Shown here piece by piece: positions 45,330 through 55,581 of a DNA stretch of 55,747 bases. The position numbers and the translations under genes were made by a program. The DNA comes from Tieghemiomyces parasiticus (lineage: Eukaryota; Kickxellomycota; Dimargaritomycetes; Dimargaritales; Dimargaritaceae): positions 1-55,747 of the forward strand of contig JANBPT010000213.1 of NCBI GenBank assembly GCA_027575765.1. Direction: 5' to 3'. The notes beneath the pieces were generated by a model that ran no database searches, was not told the DNA's origin, and worked only from the letters and a program-made list of their open reading frames with translations. Numbering within the stretch: the first letter of the stretch is position 1; every line of letters starts with the position of its first letter.

Positions 45330-46205
45330 ATGAAATTTACCGCCCTACTCCTTGTCCTGGCCACCGCCGTCGCCGCCACCCAGTTTGCGCGCGACGTCCC
45401 TGCGGATCCCAATGGCAACAGCAACAGTCCTTCTAACGACGCCCCAGTTGCCCCGGCTGATAATCCGCAACCGGCGATGCCGGCTGATGCTAGCCTTCAG
45501 GCCGACGGGTCCTATTACGAGCCGGTAGCTAACCAGACCAGCGATCTGAGTGCCCCGGGCAAGGCTAGCTCAGCCGACGGTGGCAAACTGGCGGCCATCG
45601 GCCCCGAGTATGACCCTAAGACTGGTAACCATGGGGTCAGTGGGCCTGAGAGTAGCGATCCTAGTGGCACTAACGCTGAGTTGCCGGCTGGCGCTGTCAA
45701 AGATGCCGCTTACAATGCTCAGGGGGCTACTTACGGTGGCGGCAAGGGCTCTGACTACGGCAGTCAGGGTGCCGGTTCTGGTGGTAAGGGTGCCGATGAT
45801 GATGGCAATCGGTTGGGCAGCGGCCGTCAGAGTGCTGGTCATGGTGGTAGCGGTTACGGGGGCGGCAAGGGTTCTGACGGCGTCCGGTTCGGCCTCGGAG
45901 GCCAGTCACCAGCTACGCCTTACATGGTTGTCCCACTCTTTAGCCGGGGCTTCACCGCCGATTACGCCCCGCATCCTGCCTATCATTTTGGCAAACGGGC
46001 CATGCCCGAACTGACCCGCCGTGGGCTCCGAGGTGGTCTGGGTCTCAACTATGGTCCCAACTATGGCCGCATCGGGTACGGCATCCGACCCGTGCTCGGT
46101 CAGGATCGGTACATCCATAAACATAACCGGAAGAACCAGAGGTTCAATTACGGTAACGTTAAGGCCAAGAACTTTAACTACATTAACCGCAAGCTCTACG
46201 TGTAG
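45330..46205 (+). CDS. secreted Gly/Ser/Asn-rich protein
   Basis: A single exon encodes 291 residues. The signal peptide MKFTALLLVLATAVAA is followed by a Pro/Asn/Ala-rich acidic region (to about 130). A Gly-rich block with repeated GGGKGSD units comes next (two good copies, YGGGKGSDYG and YGGGKGSDGV). A basic Tyr/Asn/Arg-rich tail (KHNRKNQRFNYGNVKAKNFN) ends the protein. A dibasic GKRAMPELTRR stretch near residue 225 could be a Kex2-type processing site. The family is not recognised; a cell-wall or surface role would fit the composition but is a guess. Confidence 0.75.
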   Translation: MKFTALLLVLATAVAATQFARDVPADPNGNSNSPSNDAPVAPADNPQPAMPADASLQADGSYYEPVANQTSDLSAPGKASSADGGKLAAIGPEYDPKTGNHGVSGPESSDPSGTNAELPAGAVKDAAYNAQGATYGGGKGSDYGSQGAGSGGKGADDDGNRLGSGRQSAGHGGSGYGGGKGSDGVRFGLGGQSPATPYMVVPLFSRGFTADYAPHPAYHFGKRAMPELTRRGLRGGLGLNYGPNYGRIGYGIRPVLGQDRYIHKHNRKNQRFNYGNVKAKNFNYINRKLYV

Positions 46206-46742
46206 TGGAGGATTGGCCTTCTTCTATATACTTTGGAGCCTGTCGTGGCTGACCCGACGGGCGGCTTTTTGCAGAATTCGTACTGCGCTGCCCAGGTGTC
46301 ACCTAGGCCGATAGAGGGGAGGAAGAGGGACTTCTCTGCTTCTCTACCATTTCCATATATTTATATATATATATATATATACCTTGCACCATTCTATTTG
46401 CATATTTCTAAACTCGCTACCCGGTCTACGAGCAACGTCCCACATTTTGCAATAAACCTGTTCTTGCGCCAGATTAAAAGTAATCGTACCATCACGTATT
46501 AGCCACAGGCAAGCAAATCAGGTTTCTCAGGCTGCGTGCTACAGTGACGGAAACTGCCGCTGGATTGGGCCCATAGCCCCCTCCCCCCTCCAATTCTACT
46601 CGCCCGTGTCGTGCCTCTCAACCCATACGTATAGGTGACCAATGGCTGCCAAGTACTGTGCTACTCATTCGTAGGGATCTATCCGTCCTTGCCATCGGCC
46701 CTTCTCCTCAATCCCGTTTCAACATTTCCGAACTGACCCACT
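46206..46742. other. intergenic
   Basis: No gene. It holds a TA microsatellite (about ten units, 46362-46381) and an AATAAA at 46451. The start of the HAD gene could be placed upstream at 46658 in another frame, but only the ATG at 46743 leads into the conserved sequence. Confidence 0.5.
46451..46456 (+). terminator. poly(A) signal AATAAA
   Basis: AATAAA 246 bases after the Gly-rich protein stop codon, just past a TA-rich stretch. Confidence 0.4.
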
Positions 46743-48212
46743 ATGGCACTCCGCATGCTCCGGCCCAACGCTCCGGCGGCAACCGGCCGCTCAATGTGTT
46801 TAGTACTGTCCCCGGGTCGACCTGGTTTGCGCTACCATTCAACTGGCCAACCTTGGCACCTGGACTGCGCTGTGGCATTCGACATTGACGGAGTACTCAC
46901 CAAGGTAAGGGCTACTGGTCGTCAGTGCCCTCGGGCCGTACTGGCCGAATGAACCTTTGCTTGTCCCTACGCCCGTACCTATAATATCCACCGCCCGAGG
47001 TTTTGGTAGCTATCCCCCCACTAACACCGCCTCGCCCAATTACTTCGACCATCAACTCTGTTTACGCAGGGAAAAAGGGCCCTGCCCTGCGCGGTTGAAG
47101 CCATGAAAATGATGAAAGGTGCCAACCGGTGGCGCCGCCAAGTACCCTTCATCTTATTGACCAATGGTGGGGGCGTGACCGAAGAAGCCAAGGCCCACGA
47201 GCTGTCGCGGGAACTTGGGGTGAAGATTACGCCCAGCCAGGTGGTGTTATCACACAGTCCTATGCAAAGCCTAGTCGACAAGTATCGCCACCGCCACGTT
47301 TTGGTGGTCGGCGGGGCCGAGCGCCGTTGCGCCGAGGTCGCTCAGCACTATGGGTTCGAGAAGGTCACGATCCCGGACGATATCGTAGCTTGGAACCCAT
47401 CGGCGTGGCCGTTCACCTCCGTGCGTGACTACGCGCGTCCGGTAGGTAACGGGATTAAATATCGCTGCGACGGAATATGGATTGTATCAGGCGCAATCGT
47501 CGCCTACTCAAGATCCCCAATGAATCCTACCTAACTTGAATCCGTTCCTATTATCTAACCAGCAATATTTTTGTGTCCTTCTTTTTATTCCGTTATAATT
47601 ATCTCTAACCGGTAGGAGTACGACTACAGCCAGGAGCCTATTGACGCCATGATGGTCCTCCACGATAGCCGGGATTGGGCCCGGGATCTCCAAATCATGA
47701 CCGACGTCCTCCAGTCTCGACACCGGGTGGTAGGCCGGGCGGATTGGGGACAGCCGGCCCAAATCGTCCCGGTGTACTTCTCCAACCCGGATTTCCAATG
47801 GAGTAACGAATACCCGACCCCACGGTTCGCCCAAGGTGCCTTTCGCCTCACCTTAGAACTACTCTACCGTCAGCTCACCGGCGGCAATGAACTCAAATAC
47901 CGACTGTTTGGGAAACCCCATACAGCCACCTACAAGTTCGCTCTAACCACCCTTAACGACCAGGCCCGTGTCCTCGATCCGGCGCATACGGGATTCCGGC
48001 GGTTTTACGCCGTCGGTGACAACCCCGAGTCAGATATCATGGGCGCCAATAACCACGGGTGGCACAGTATCGCGGTGCGAACCGGTATCTTCCAGCACCC
48101 TGACCAGGTTTCCCACCGCGCCGAGTTACAGCCCAAGGATATTGTCGAGGACGTGGAGGAGGCGGTCAACCTTATCTTGGAGAAGGAGTTGGCAATAGAG
48201 AAAGTAGGTTAG
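46743..48212 (+). CDS. HAD-superfamily hydrolase, CECR5/HDHD5-like (HAD-IIA)
   Basis: Exons 46743-46904, 47070-47441 and 47616-48212 join in phase 0 to 376 residues. HAD motif I is AFDIDGVLTK (nucleophile Asp47, acid Asp49), cut by intron 1 directly after it. Motif II is FILLTNGGG (Thr85). The distal acidic motif is YAVGDNPESDIMGAN (Asp313 and Asp318). EYDYSQEPIDAMMVLHDSRD follows the second intron and is typical of the CECR5/yeast YKR070W subgroup. The first 35 residues are rich in Arg, Ser and Ala without acidic residues, which suggests a mitochondrial presequence. It is probably a phosphatase of unknown substrate. Confidence 0.88.
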
Positions 48213-48234
48213 GGGCCAATTCAATGGGCACTAG

Positions 48235-48240
48235 AATAAA
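48235..48240 (+). terminator. poly(A) signal AATAAA
   Basis: AATAAA 23 bases after the HAD hydrolase stop codon. Confidence 0.45.
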
Positions 48241-51200
48241 CCCCAGGCTTTTATTCCCGAATCATCAGCGAGCATTCGTTCCCCGAGTATCCGAATAACG
48301 GACGGCAGTGCTTCGTTGTCAGCGTCCTTGGATCACCCCAAACCAGATCGAAGAAGGCAACCTCCAGTAGTATCGTTTTCTCAATTGAAAGCCAAGCTCA
48401 TTCCACACCTACCTCTCTCCTTTCCAGGAGGATGTCCTAGAATGTGGCCGCGTCTTCCTATTTAGGACTGTCCTCTCAGCTATTTCGGGGGCCTTACTCA
48501 ATATATACTTTTGCAAGTATTCGATTGGACCAGGACTCAAGTTTGCCAAGACCTCACTTATTTGTTCTTCCTATGGTTCAACGGCGTAGGTACACCATGG
48601 CTAAGTCAACGGGAGAGGGCTGCTCGAGCCAAGCCCAGAAAGCATCGGTTGAGAATGAAGCATCACAGGTCACCGGCTCTACATTCACCCATCTCGACTC
48701 AATAACTGACGGCTTTATATACAAGTCATGGTATATAATGCTATTTAACACCAAATGAATCGTTGTGTTGTAGATATGCCAATACAGAGGCGAGCTTTAT
48801 AATTGAAAATACAGTCTTCGTCCTATTCGTTTACTGGGTAGGCTTAAGTTAAGCTGACGTGGGAGTCTGAGTGAGTGAGCGCGCGCGATGCAAGCGGATG
48901 GGCAAGGCCAATAAGAAAACGAAAAGTGGGACACTTAAATACAAGGAACGGAAAGCGATGTGAGGGGCTAATCAGCCAAGGCGGAAGATGGACGGTATGA
49001 GGGTGTGGGATCAGGGAAAGTGTCCTCTCACGAAACTGATCGACTTGCCGATTGATCATCTGCGAATCTTGACAACTGCTGTAGGTCATGCCCACTCCGA
49101 CGGGTATTTGTATATCCTATCTTCTCTACTCAGCCCCTAGACATGTCACACCGTAGTTCTTTTTCCACCTTGTAAAGTACACGCGGTTCTGACTCATAAA
49201 GTTGGCGGGACTGTGCCCAGTGACGAGAGCGACAAGTAAGGGTTACCCAATGGACCGGTTCGGCTAGGAATGTGCTTTGTCGACGTACTTGTAGTCCATT
49301 TTGCCACACTATACAGTTCAGCTTTGTCGATATATTTACATACTCTCAAGTTATCATTTGTTCGATCACACACTATTCTGTCGTATGCCGCGGCTATTTA
49401 CGCTTCTCTTGGTTCGGTCCAACTCCTTACATACATAAAATACATTTAGAACCTGCTCGCAATGTCTTGCTGCACCTCCAAACTCTTGGTTTAAGTGCCA
49501 CTACAAATGCCTGTTCAACATTACCACTGGTAGTCCGTATTTCTAAGCAGGTCTACACTTTATTTATCTTGGATAGGGTATTGCTGTATGTAAGAGGAAG
49601 CTGGAGAGTTCGAATTTTTGAGCGATTCTAGTAAGCCGGATCTCATCTAAGTCTACCCTCAGAACAATGTTCATAGTCGTCAGTGCAGGTAGGTGGATCA
49701 CGGAGGCAGAGCCTGGCTCCATCACGACTAGCAACAACATTCCGCAGGCAGGTATTGCCCTTGGTTAAATCAGCTAGAAATTCATTCACCAGCCTCATTT
49801 GGTAGTAAATCAGGTCGATAATGAAACCTGAGTGCAACCAGCTGTTGACGGCGCGGTACCAATCCAGGTATCTGCGTAGGGCGGTACACACGAAGCTGGG
49901 AGGTGGGGACACATTATAGGTTGACAACTAGCTAGCCGAGGTTTAACCTCCAATAGAACCCGCCTCCTGACCCCTGTCAAATTCATCAATGGGGTCCTAT
50001 GGGCAGCCCAATTGAATAACCAGCTTCAAGGGAGTTGCGATCCGTAATTAAGCGAACACCCAATTGGCAAGTAGGTGCGAGGCAATCGATGGCAGAGCGC
50101 AGTGGGGCTGTTAACTTAACACAATTGGCCTTGGCCTGGCGGCCCCAGCGGTTCGAATATCAACTGAAAGCCTGCACATAGCGCTAAGTAAATGTAGCTT
50201 AAGGCATTAAGTCTCGAACACGGTAGACTAATGAAGGGGAACAGGGTGTGCTACAATGTCCGATTTCATTCCCAACTTCCCGTAATTTTTTGTATCCCAC
50301 CAAACTTCGTGTGCGGGGCAGGCTCCAAGCTACCTAGTTTTGTGATTCATAGACCTGCGTTTCCCAGACACCGGTATAGGAGCTTACACTCTCTTGACGT
50401 CCATCAGCGACCACAACTAGAGGTTGGCTATGGCCGGTATTGTACCCACCATGGGACTTGGGAGTTGAGCAGTGAAACAACCTGCATTCGAAGGAGGGCC
50501 AGAGCCCGCGGGTGGTATGGCAATGTAAATGGTACTGTCGTATATCAGTACAGGGAATCAGGGACAATATCTTATAATCTGGATGGTTAGTCCTTTTCAT
50601 GTCTAATTCTGTTCGTAGCACTGTCTCTTCTAGGAGAACCGGCGGCGGGCAGCGCTGATGACCAATGGCTTGGATGTAATTAGTGCGCCCGCCCAAAACC
50701 ACACGTCATAGTAGCGTTATCTAGTGTCACACTTGGCCCCTACGACCAAATATTCTGGCACAATAACTTGTACTTTTTAGCCAGTGCCTTTACCAACGGT
50801 CAGTATGCGAAATACCCAACTTCATGGCTTAAGCGGGTCACAGTGGCTTGCAGTTTACCGCATCGGAATTGTTGGTAGCTGCGGATATCTCGCTGCGGTC
50901 AATACCAGCTACCATCTAGCCCACGAAAGTGCAAGGAGCGCTCTCGGTGGAGAATCGACCTCTTCCATAGCGGCCACGTCAGTAGGAGGACGAAACGACC
51001 GACCGAGGCACTCAAGTCAGAGAGGAGTAAAGCTACGGGCTTTTTCCGCCCGTTAATGTCACTGCCATCCTCTGGAAAGATGGTAATTGAGTGCAGGGAT
51101 GCAAATGAGAGTCGAGAAAAGGAGCGGAAAACAAAAGCGAGAAGGTGGTCGAGGGTTGGTATATCAGATGCCGGTAGCCCCATTATTGCAGGTCACATTA

Positions 51201-51765
51201 ATATCGGCGATTTCATTCCCGCTTAAATGCGGGGTGCAGGTAAGAGGTCTCCCAACACGACATCTGCGGTAGGTTTGCAGCAGAGCATCGCCGTCGTGCT
51301 GCAATACTCCACGCATATCTCCGGGCAATAGAAACATACCAGGGCGTCAATGGATGCATGGTTTAAACCCCATGTCACACATCTCTACTGTGGAGGGTGG
51401 TGGATGATCACGGCAAGGAGGACGCCCATCAATGCCTTCACTGCCCATCCTTCGATGTGCCACTCTTTGTGTCCACCCTTGCTCATCAAGTCCACAATAG
51501 AGATTTAATACACGATGAAATGGCGATGATCGCATGAAAGCGATCGCTGAGGTGAGATGAAAAGTATAGGGTTGAGATATAGACTGTCGGATTGTAAGAC
51601 GTCTTGGGTGGGACAGAAACGATAGCACGCCCGACAGACAGGGAGGATCTCCATTCTGTGTAATTGAGCGCACAATGAGGAGTTGGGAGGGAGGGGCTGC
51701 CGTTGTTCAAGTGTGCGGAGAGAGAGAGAAATATCACGGCGTGTCATGGGCAGCGCCCATTTACA

Positions 51766-51773
51766 TATAAATA
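51766..51773 (+). promoter_or_regulatory. TATA box candidate
   Basis: TATAAATA 131 bases before the start codon of the small secreted peptide. Confidence 0.5.
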
Positions 51774-51896
51774 TTGTAAACTGTCGCCCGTAGCTTGGTT
51801 TTCACATTACCAAGCCATTCCCACTTACTCACATCACCTGCATTTTTTCCACTTCCACTTTCTTATAACACCTCTCTCATCCCCATTTTCGCCGCC

Positions 51897-52097
51897 ATGC
51901 AACTCCGTTATTACATCGTCAGCTCCCTTCTCGCCATCACTCTCTGTGCCACGGTCAGCCAAGCAGCCCCATTGAAATTCGGCGGAATTGGCCGTCGTAT
52001 CATAAATGGCGCCAAAAATTTGTTTAAGGGTACTGCTAAGGACACAGCTACGACCGCAGCTTCGAATCATATCATTAACAAGACTTCCAGCCAGTAA
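51897..52097 (+). CDS. small secreted cationic peptide
   Basis: A single exon encodes 66 residues. The signal peptide MQLRYYIVSSLLAITLCATV ends SQA, with cleavage likely before AP at residue 24. The 43-residue mature part starts with a Gly/Lys/Arg/Ile segment (FGGIGRRIINGAKNLFKG) that would form a cationic amphipathic helix, followed by a Thr/Ala/Asn tail with one NKT glycosylation sequon. There are no cysteines in the mature part. The ATG lies in a GCCGCC context, after a TATA box and a pyrimidine-rich leader, which supports a real gene. The family is not recognised. Membrane-active or signalling roles are possible but unproven. Confidence 0.68.
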   Translation: MQLRYYIVSSLLAITLCATVSQAAPLKFGGIGRRIINGAKNLFKGTAKDTATTAASNHIINKTSSQ

Positions 52098-53092
52098 CGT
52101 CAGAGTATGGTTAGTTAGCAGGCCGAGCCTCTTATCCCTCCCGGGTCGAACTCTGAATTAGATCCATTAGGTTTGGTGATGCAGTTCCCTTTGGGCGTTG
52201 AGGTTGCTGATGTGGCACAGACCCTCATTGCTATTTCGTAAGCTAAGGGGCTCATGGCATACCTGATTTTTCTATTGCTGATTCTCATGTTCTTTATGTA
52301 TCTTTTCTTGCAGGCGTGCACATTGTGATGGGTCAAGACCCAGGAGTTGGGTTTATTGTGAAAACACTGCAACGTAGATAAAAGTACAGTATCAAATATT
52401 TAGCAGTAAGTTTGATTGGCTTTTATGGTCAGTGGGGCAGGGAAAGGTCTTGGGGCCATGTAAGGTATGTGGGTTGCATTGGTTAGTAGAGATGACTTGG
52501 TGAGTAACTATGCGTCATATGAGTAACCAATGACCTTTGGGTCAAAGGTCACATTCTCATATGAGGCAGTGTAGTAACTTGCAGTTCTCCCTACAGAAGG
52601 TGGCCTGTAGGCTGGGAGGTCCTGGGCAGTTTTTGCTAACCACATACATCATGTTTTTTTTTCAATGTTAAGCAGTTTTGGTAGTCTGCTAAGGTACATG
52701 TGAGCCTGGACAGCCAGAAAGGTGCAGAGTAAACTATTATGTTAGGTAAAGCTTTAATTGAAACGTGCTCACCTGGGGGGGGCAATATGGCCAAATGGTT
52801 GCAAGGTGTAGAATATTAGAAGGCATGTGGTAGAGGAGGTCACAGGACACTGTGAAGACAAGTGAAAGTGAGATAATAAAACTAATGGATACTGAAGAGA
52901 ACATAGGATAGTTTTGGGTCTTCCCTGGCCCCTTTTCTAGATCCTCTGGCAAGAACTGTCATTTATCTTGACCTGGTAGGCCTGGTAACTGGTGAAGCAC
53001 AACAGTTGGGAGCAGGGGGTGGCATTAAGGAGGTTGGTTCCATGGGACCACCTCCTGAGACCTGCTGCCACACTATTGTACCAGGCACAGTA
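52098..53092. other. CpG-poor flank of mariner element
   Basis: No gene. From about 52,381 CpG nearly vanishes (two seen in roughly 710 bases). The stretch contains a 48-bp imperfect palindrome at 52516-52563 and a second hairpin at about 53028-53057 (AGGAGGTTGG against CCACCTCCT). It is probably old repeat DNA. Confidence 0.5.
52516..52563. repeat. 48-bp imperfect palindrome
   Basis: CATATGAG at 52516 pairs with CTCATATG at 52556, and TGACCTTTG at 52531 pairs with CAAAGGTCA at 52543 across a GGT loop. The two stems are separated by unequal spacers of 7 and 4 bases. Confidence 0.75.
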
Positions 53093-53118
53093 TACAGGTG
53101 CCTCAAATAATTGTGAGG
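53093..53118 (+). repeat. left terminal inverted repeat of mariner
   Basis: The 26 bases begin TACAGGTGCC and end TTGTGAGG. They match the reverse complement of 54364-54389 at 24 of 26 positions. Confidence 0.92.
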
Positions 53119-53254
53119 TTTTTGAGTGGGAGGCCTCAGATCGCAGTGTTTCAGATGAAACCTAAGAGAGTCAATGATGCTGAGTCGATTGGTATAAACC
53201 ACTCCAGGATTGAACCATTTTTGACTTCACAGCTTGCTTTTTTAACTGTCCATC

Positions 53255-54349
53255 ATGTCTACTTCTCAAACCCCCTCCCCCACTCCACCCGAGTTTACCA
53301 GGCGTGATGTGCGGGTCCTCATTTATAATTACTATCTGGAGGACCGCAAGGCAGATGATGTTTTTAACGTTTCAACATTCAAGCTGGGCTCAGCTGCCCC
53401 TAGCCACTCCACCATCTACAGCTGGCTGGCTTGCTTTTGCACAGGTCACTGCTCTTTTGCAGATGACCCTCATTCTGGCTGCCCATCAGATGACATTGGT
53501 GCATATTATGGGGACATAATCCTGAGGCGGCTGGGGGAAGACCCTCGACTTACTGTTGAGCAGTTGGCCTGGGCCTGCCACACTTCCCCTAGTACCATAC
53601 GCAATGTCCTGCGCAGGGACATGGGGTTGCACAGCTATTTCAATTGCTGGATCCCCCACAACCTCACTGACAACCAGCGCCACAAGCGGGTACATTTTGC
53701 CACTGAGTTCCTGGAGAAATTTGATGGGGCCAATGACTACCTACTGGACTTCATTGTCACAGGTGACAAGACTTGGGTGTACCTTTATGATCCTCCTACT
53801 GGCTCCAATTGCCGGAGGTGGTGCCCTAAAGGTGGCCCTATCCCAACTGAGACCCACCAAGGTTGTACCACACCCAAGGTGATGTTGACCATTTATTTCA
53901 CCAGGCGTGGCCTATTACACCTGAGCGTCATGCCCCCAGGTGTCAAGGTCTCCGCCAAACTCTATGTAGAGTACGGGCTGAAGCCCATGGTCCAGGCCTG
54001 GGTGGAGGCACGTGGAAGTCTGGACCGTCACCCCCTGCGGCTTCACCATGATAATGCACCACTGCATTGTGCTGCAGCTACCCAGGCCTACATTTCCAAC
54101 TCTAAACTCAAACTTCTGCCAGCCCCTCCTTACAGTCCTGATCTGGCCCCCTGCGACTTCTGGCTGTTCAGGAATATCAAACAGCAGCTGAGGGGCAAGA
54201 AGTTCAGCACAGTGGAGGCGGCCGTGGACGCCTGGCAATTGCAGTTAGCCAGGCTCCAGCCAAATGACTATAGTTCCTGTTTTGATAGATGGATAGAAAG
54301 AGCTCGCCAAGTGGTACAGAGTGGTGGAAGCTTTATTGAATTAAACTAA
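53255..54349 (+). CDS. mariner transposase (DD34D)
   Basis: The uninterrupted frame of 364 residues has an N-terminal helix-turn-helix region (DVRVLIYNYYLEDRKADDVF, then SHSTIYSWLACFCTGH and a second motif around PRLTVEQLAWACHTSPSTIR). The catalytic triad is Asp171 in VTGDKTWVY, Asp266 in HHDNAPLHCA and Asp301 in YSPDLAPCDFWLF. The last two are separated by exactly 34 residues, the mariner DD34D signature. TGDK replaces the common TGDE after the first Asp. The enzyme cuts and pastes the element at TA sites. No stop or frameshift is present, so the copy could be active. Length is close to the usual 345 residues. An earlier or later ATG is possible but this one opens in the normal place. Confidence 0.93.
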   Translation: MSTSQTPSPTPPEFTRRDVRVLIYNYYLEDRKADDVFNVSTFKLGSAAPSHSTIYSWLACFCTGHCSFADDPHSGCPSDDIGAYYGDIILRRLGEDPRLTVEQLAWACHTSPSTIRNVLRRDMGLHSYFNCWIPHNLTDNQRHKRVHFATEFLEKFDGANDYLLDFIVTGDKTWVYLYDPPTGSNCRRWCPKGGPIPTETHQGCTTPKVMLTIYFTRRGLLHLSVMPPGVKVSAKLYVEYGLKPMVQAWVEARGSLDRHPLRLHHDNAPLHCAAATQAYISNSKLKLLPAPPYSPDLAPCDFWLFRNIKQQLRGKKFSTVEAAVDAWQLQLARLQPNDYSSCFDRWIERARQVVQSGGSFIELN

Positions 54350-54363
54350 TTTGACTTAGAAAT

Positions 54364-54389
54364 CCTCACAATAATTTGAGGCGCCTGTA
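54364..54389 (-). repeat. right terminal inverted repeat of mariner
   Basis: Reverse complement of the left end with two differences, followed by TA. Confidence 0.92.
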
Positions 54390-54561
54390 TAGTGGTGCAA
54401 TTTCATATACTGATGGTCTATAGTTATTCACATTTTAAACTTCAAGCCATGGCCAGGGCACTAGAAAACTAATGCTCTAGAGATGTATGCATATGCCATC
54501 CAGATTCTGGTTAGAGAGTTTCAATATTTCATTCTGAATGCAACATTGGTGTGGTGCCAAT

Positions 54562-54695
54562 GTGGTGATTGGGAACCACCACATTAGATTTTCCCAAGGT
54601 AAAGTCCAAGTCTACTATTTTAAGAACCATAAATTCTGTGATAGTAGAAAAGCCTTTTGGTTATGGTATTAGACTTGGGCCTAATAACAGCACAC
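54562..54695 (+). repeat. inverted repeat arm 1
   Basis: About 134 bases that match the reverse complement of 55451-55581 with scattered differences and a few small indels. On the minus strand the arm reads MVLKIVDLDFTLGKSN then VVVPNHH. Confidence 0.85.
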
Positions 54696-55450
54696 ATTCT
54701 CCTCTTCCTATCAGTGCCTAGCCCCACCATACTGTTTGGGATACCTCTTAGGTCCAGCTGAGTAGCTGCTATGATTAACACTGGCTGTTGTTCAAGCATA
54801 AAAGTCCTCATGGTCACCCCTCAATAAGTCAATAGTTACCATCCTACTATACAATCCACACCCCAGTTACACTTAGTAGCTAAATCTTCTTATTATTAGT
54901 AAGTTCACTCCAACCACAAGTGGGTTCCCAATTTTCAATCTCAAGTATGAGCACCACCCTCCCTGGCTTGCCATCTCTCTGCTGAAGTCCTCCACAGGTA
55001 ATTAAGGTAACAAATGCACCATGTAGAACTCTCATTCCAGGTATATGACCAACCCCTGTTGACATGCAGCATTTAGAGTCTTACTTGACTTTTGTCCTTG
55101 TTTCATTACTATCCCACACTCCATGTAAGGGCACCTCACCATTCTCATTAGTTGCACCATCTGGCAGTGTTTGCCTTGGTCATCTGCTAAGCCTAGATTG
55201 TACTGACAAGCTTGTGTGCTCTCTCCTAGCCAGTAACTATGAGCCTGGCCATGAGCACACTAAGGGCTGATCTCAGGAATAACTTGTATGCTTGTGACAA
55301 GTGCCCATTTCTCATTTTTAATGGCTGTCTACATGGCTTGGTACTGGCACCATAGTGGTTCCTAATAGCAAGGTGCCTATGCACACAAATCACCATTGTA
55401 TCCTCTGAAGGGTAAAAGGTCTAATTTCTCAGCATCATGCAGTAGTGGAT

Positions 55451-55581
55451 GTGCTCATATTAGGCCCAAGTCTAAAACCTAACCAAAAGGCCATTCTACT
55501 ATCACAGAATATATGGTTCTTAAAATAATAGACTTGGACATTACCCTGAGACAATCTAATGTGGTGGTTCCCAATCACCAC
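55451..55581 (-). repeat. inverted repeat arm 2
   Basis: About 131 bases, reverse complement of arm 1, lying 755 bases after it. On the plus strand it reads MVLKIIDLDITLRQSN then VVVPNHH, and the frame continues beyond the arm. Confidence 0.85.

Larger units (their letters stand above)
48213..51896. other. long gene-poor stretch
   Basis: I find no intact gene in 3.7 kb. Minus-strand open frames at 49643-49927 (94 codons, hydrophobic and protein-like composition) and 51347-51673 are the best candidates for coding relics but carry no motif I know. The DNA still contains ordinary CpG, unlike the region after 52.38 kb. Confidence 0.4.
53093..54389 (+). mobile_element. mariner (Tc1/mariner) transposon, apparently intact
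   Basis: A 1,297-bp element has 26-bp terminal inverted repeats, a TA dinucleotide on each side (53091-53092 and 54390-54391) and one uninterrupted transposase frame covering most of its length. Size, TA target, ends and the DD34D transposase all fit mariner. Confidence 0.92.

Noticed and set aside
50145..50165. GGTTCGAAT as a tRNA B box
   Set aside because: No A box at the right distance and no cloverleaf can be drawn around it.
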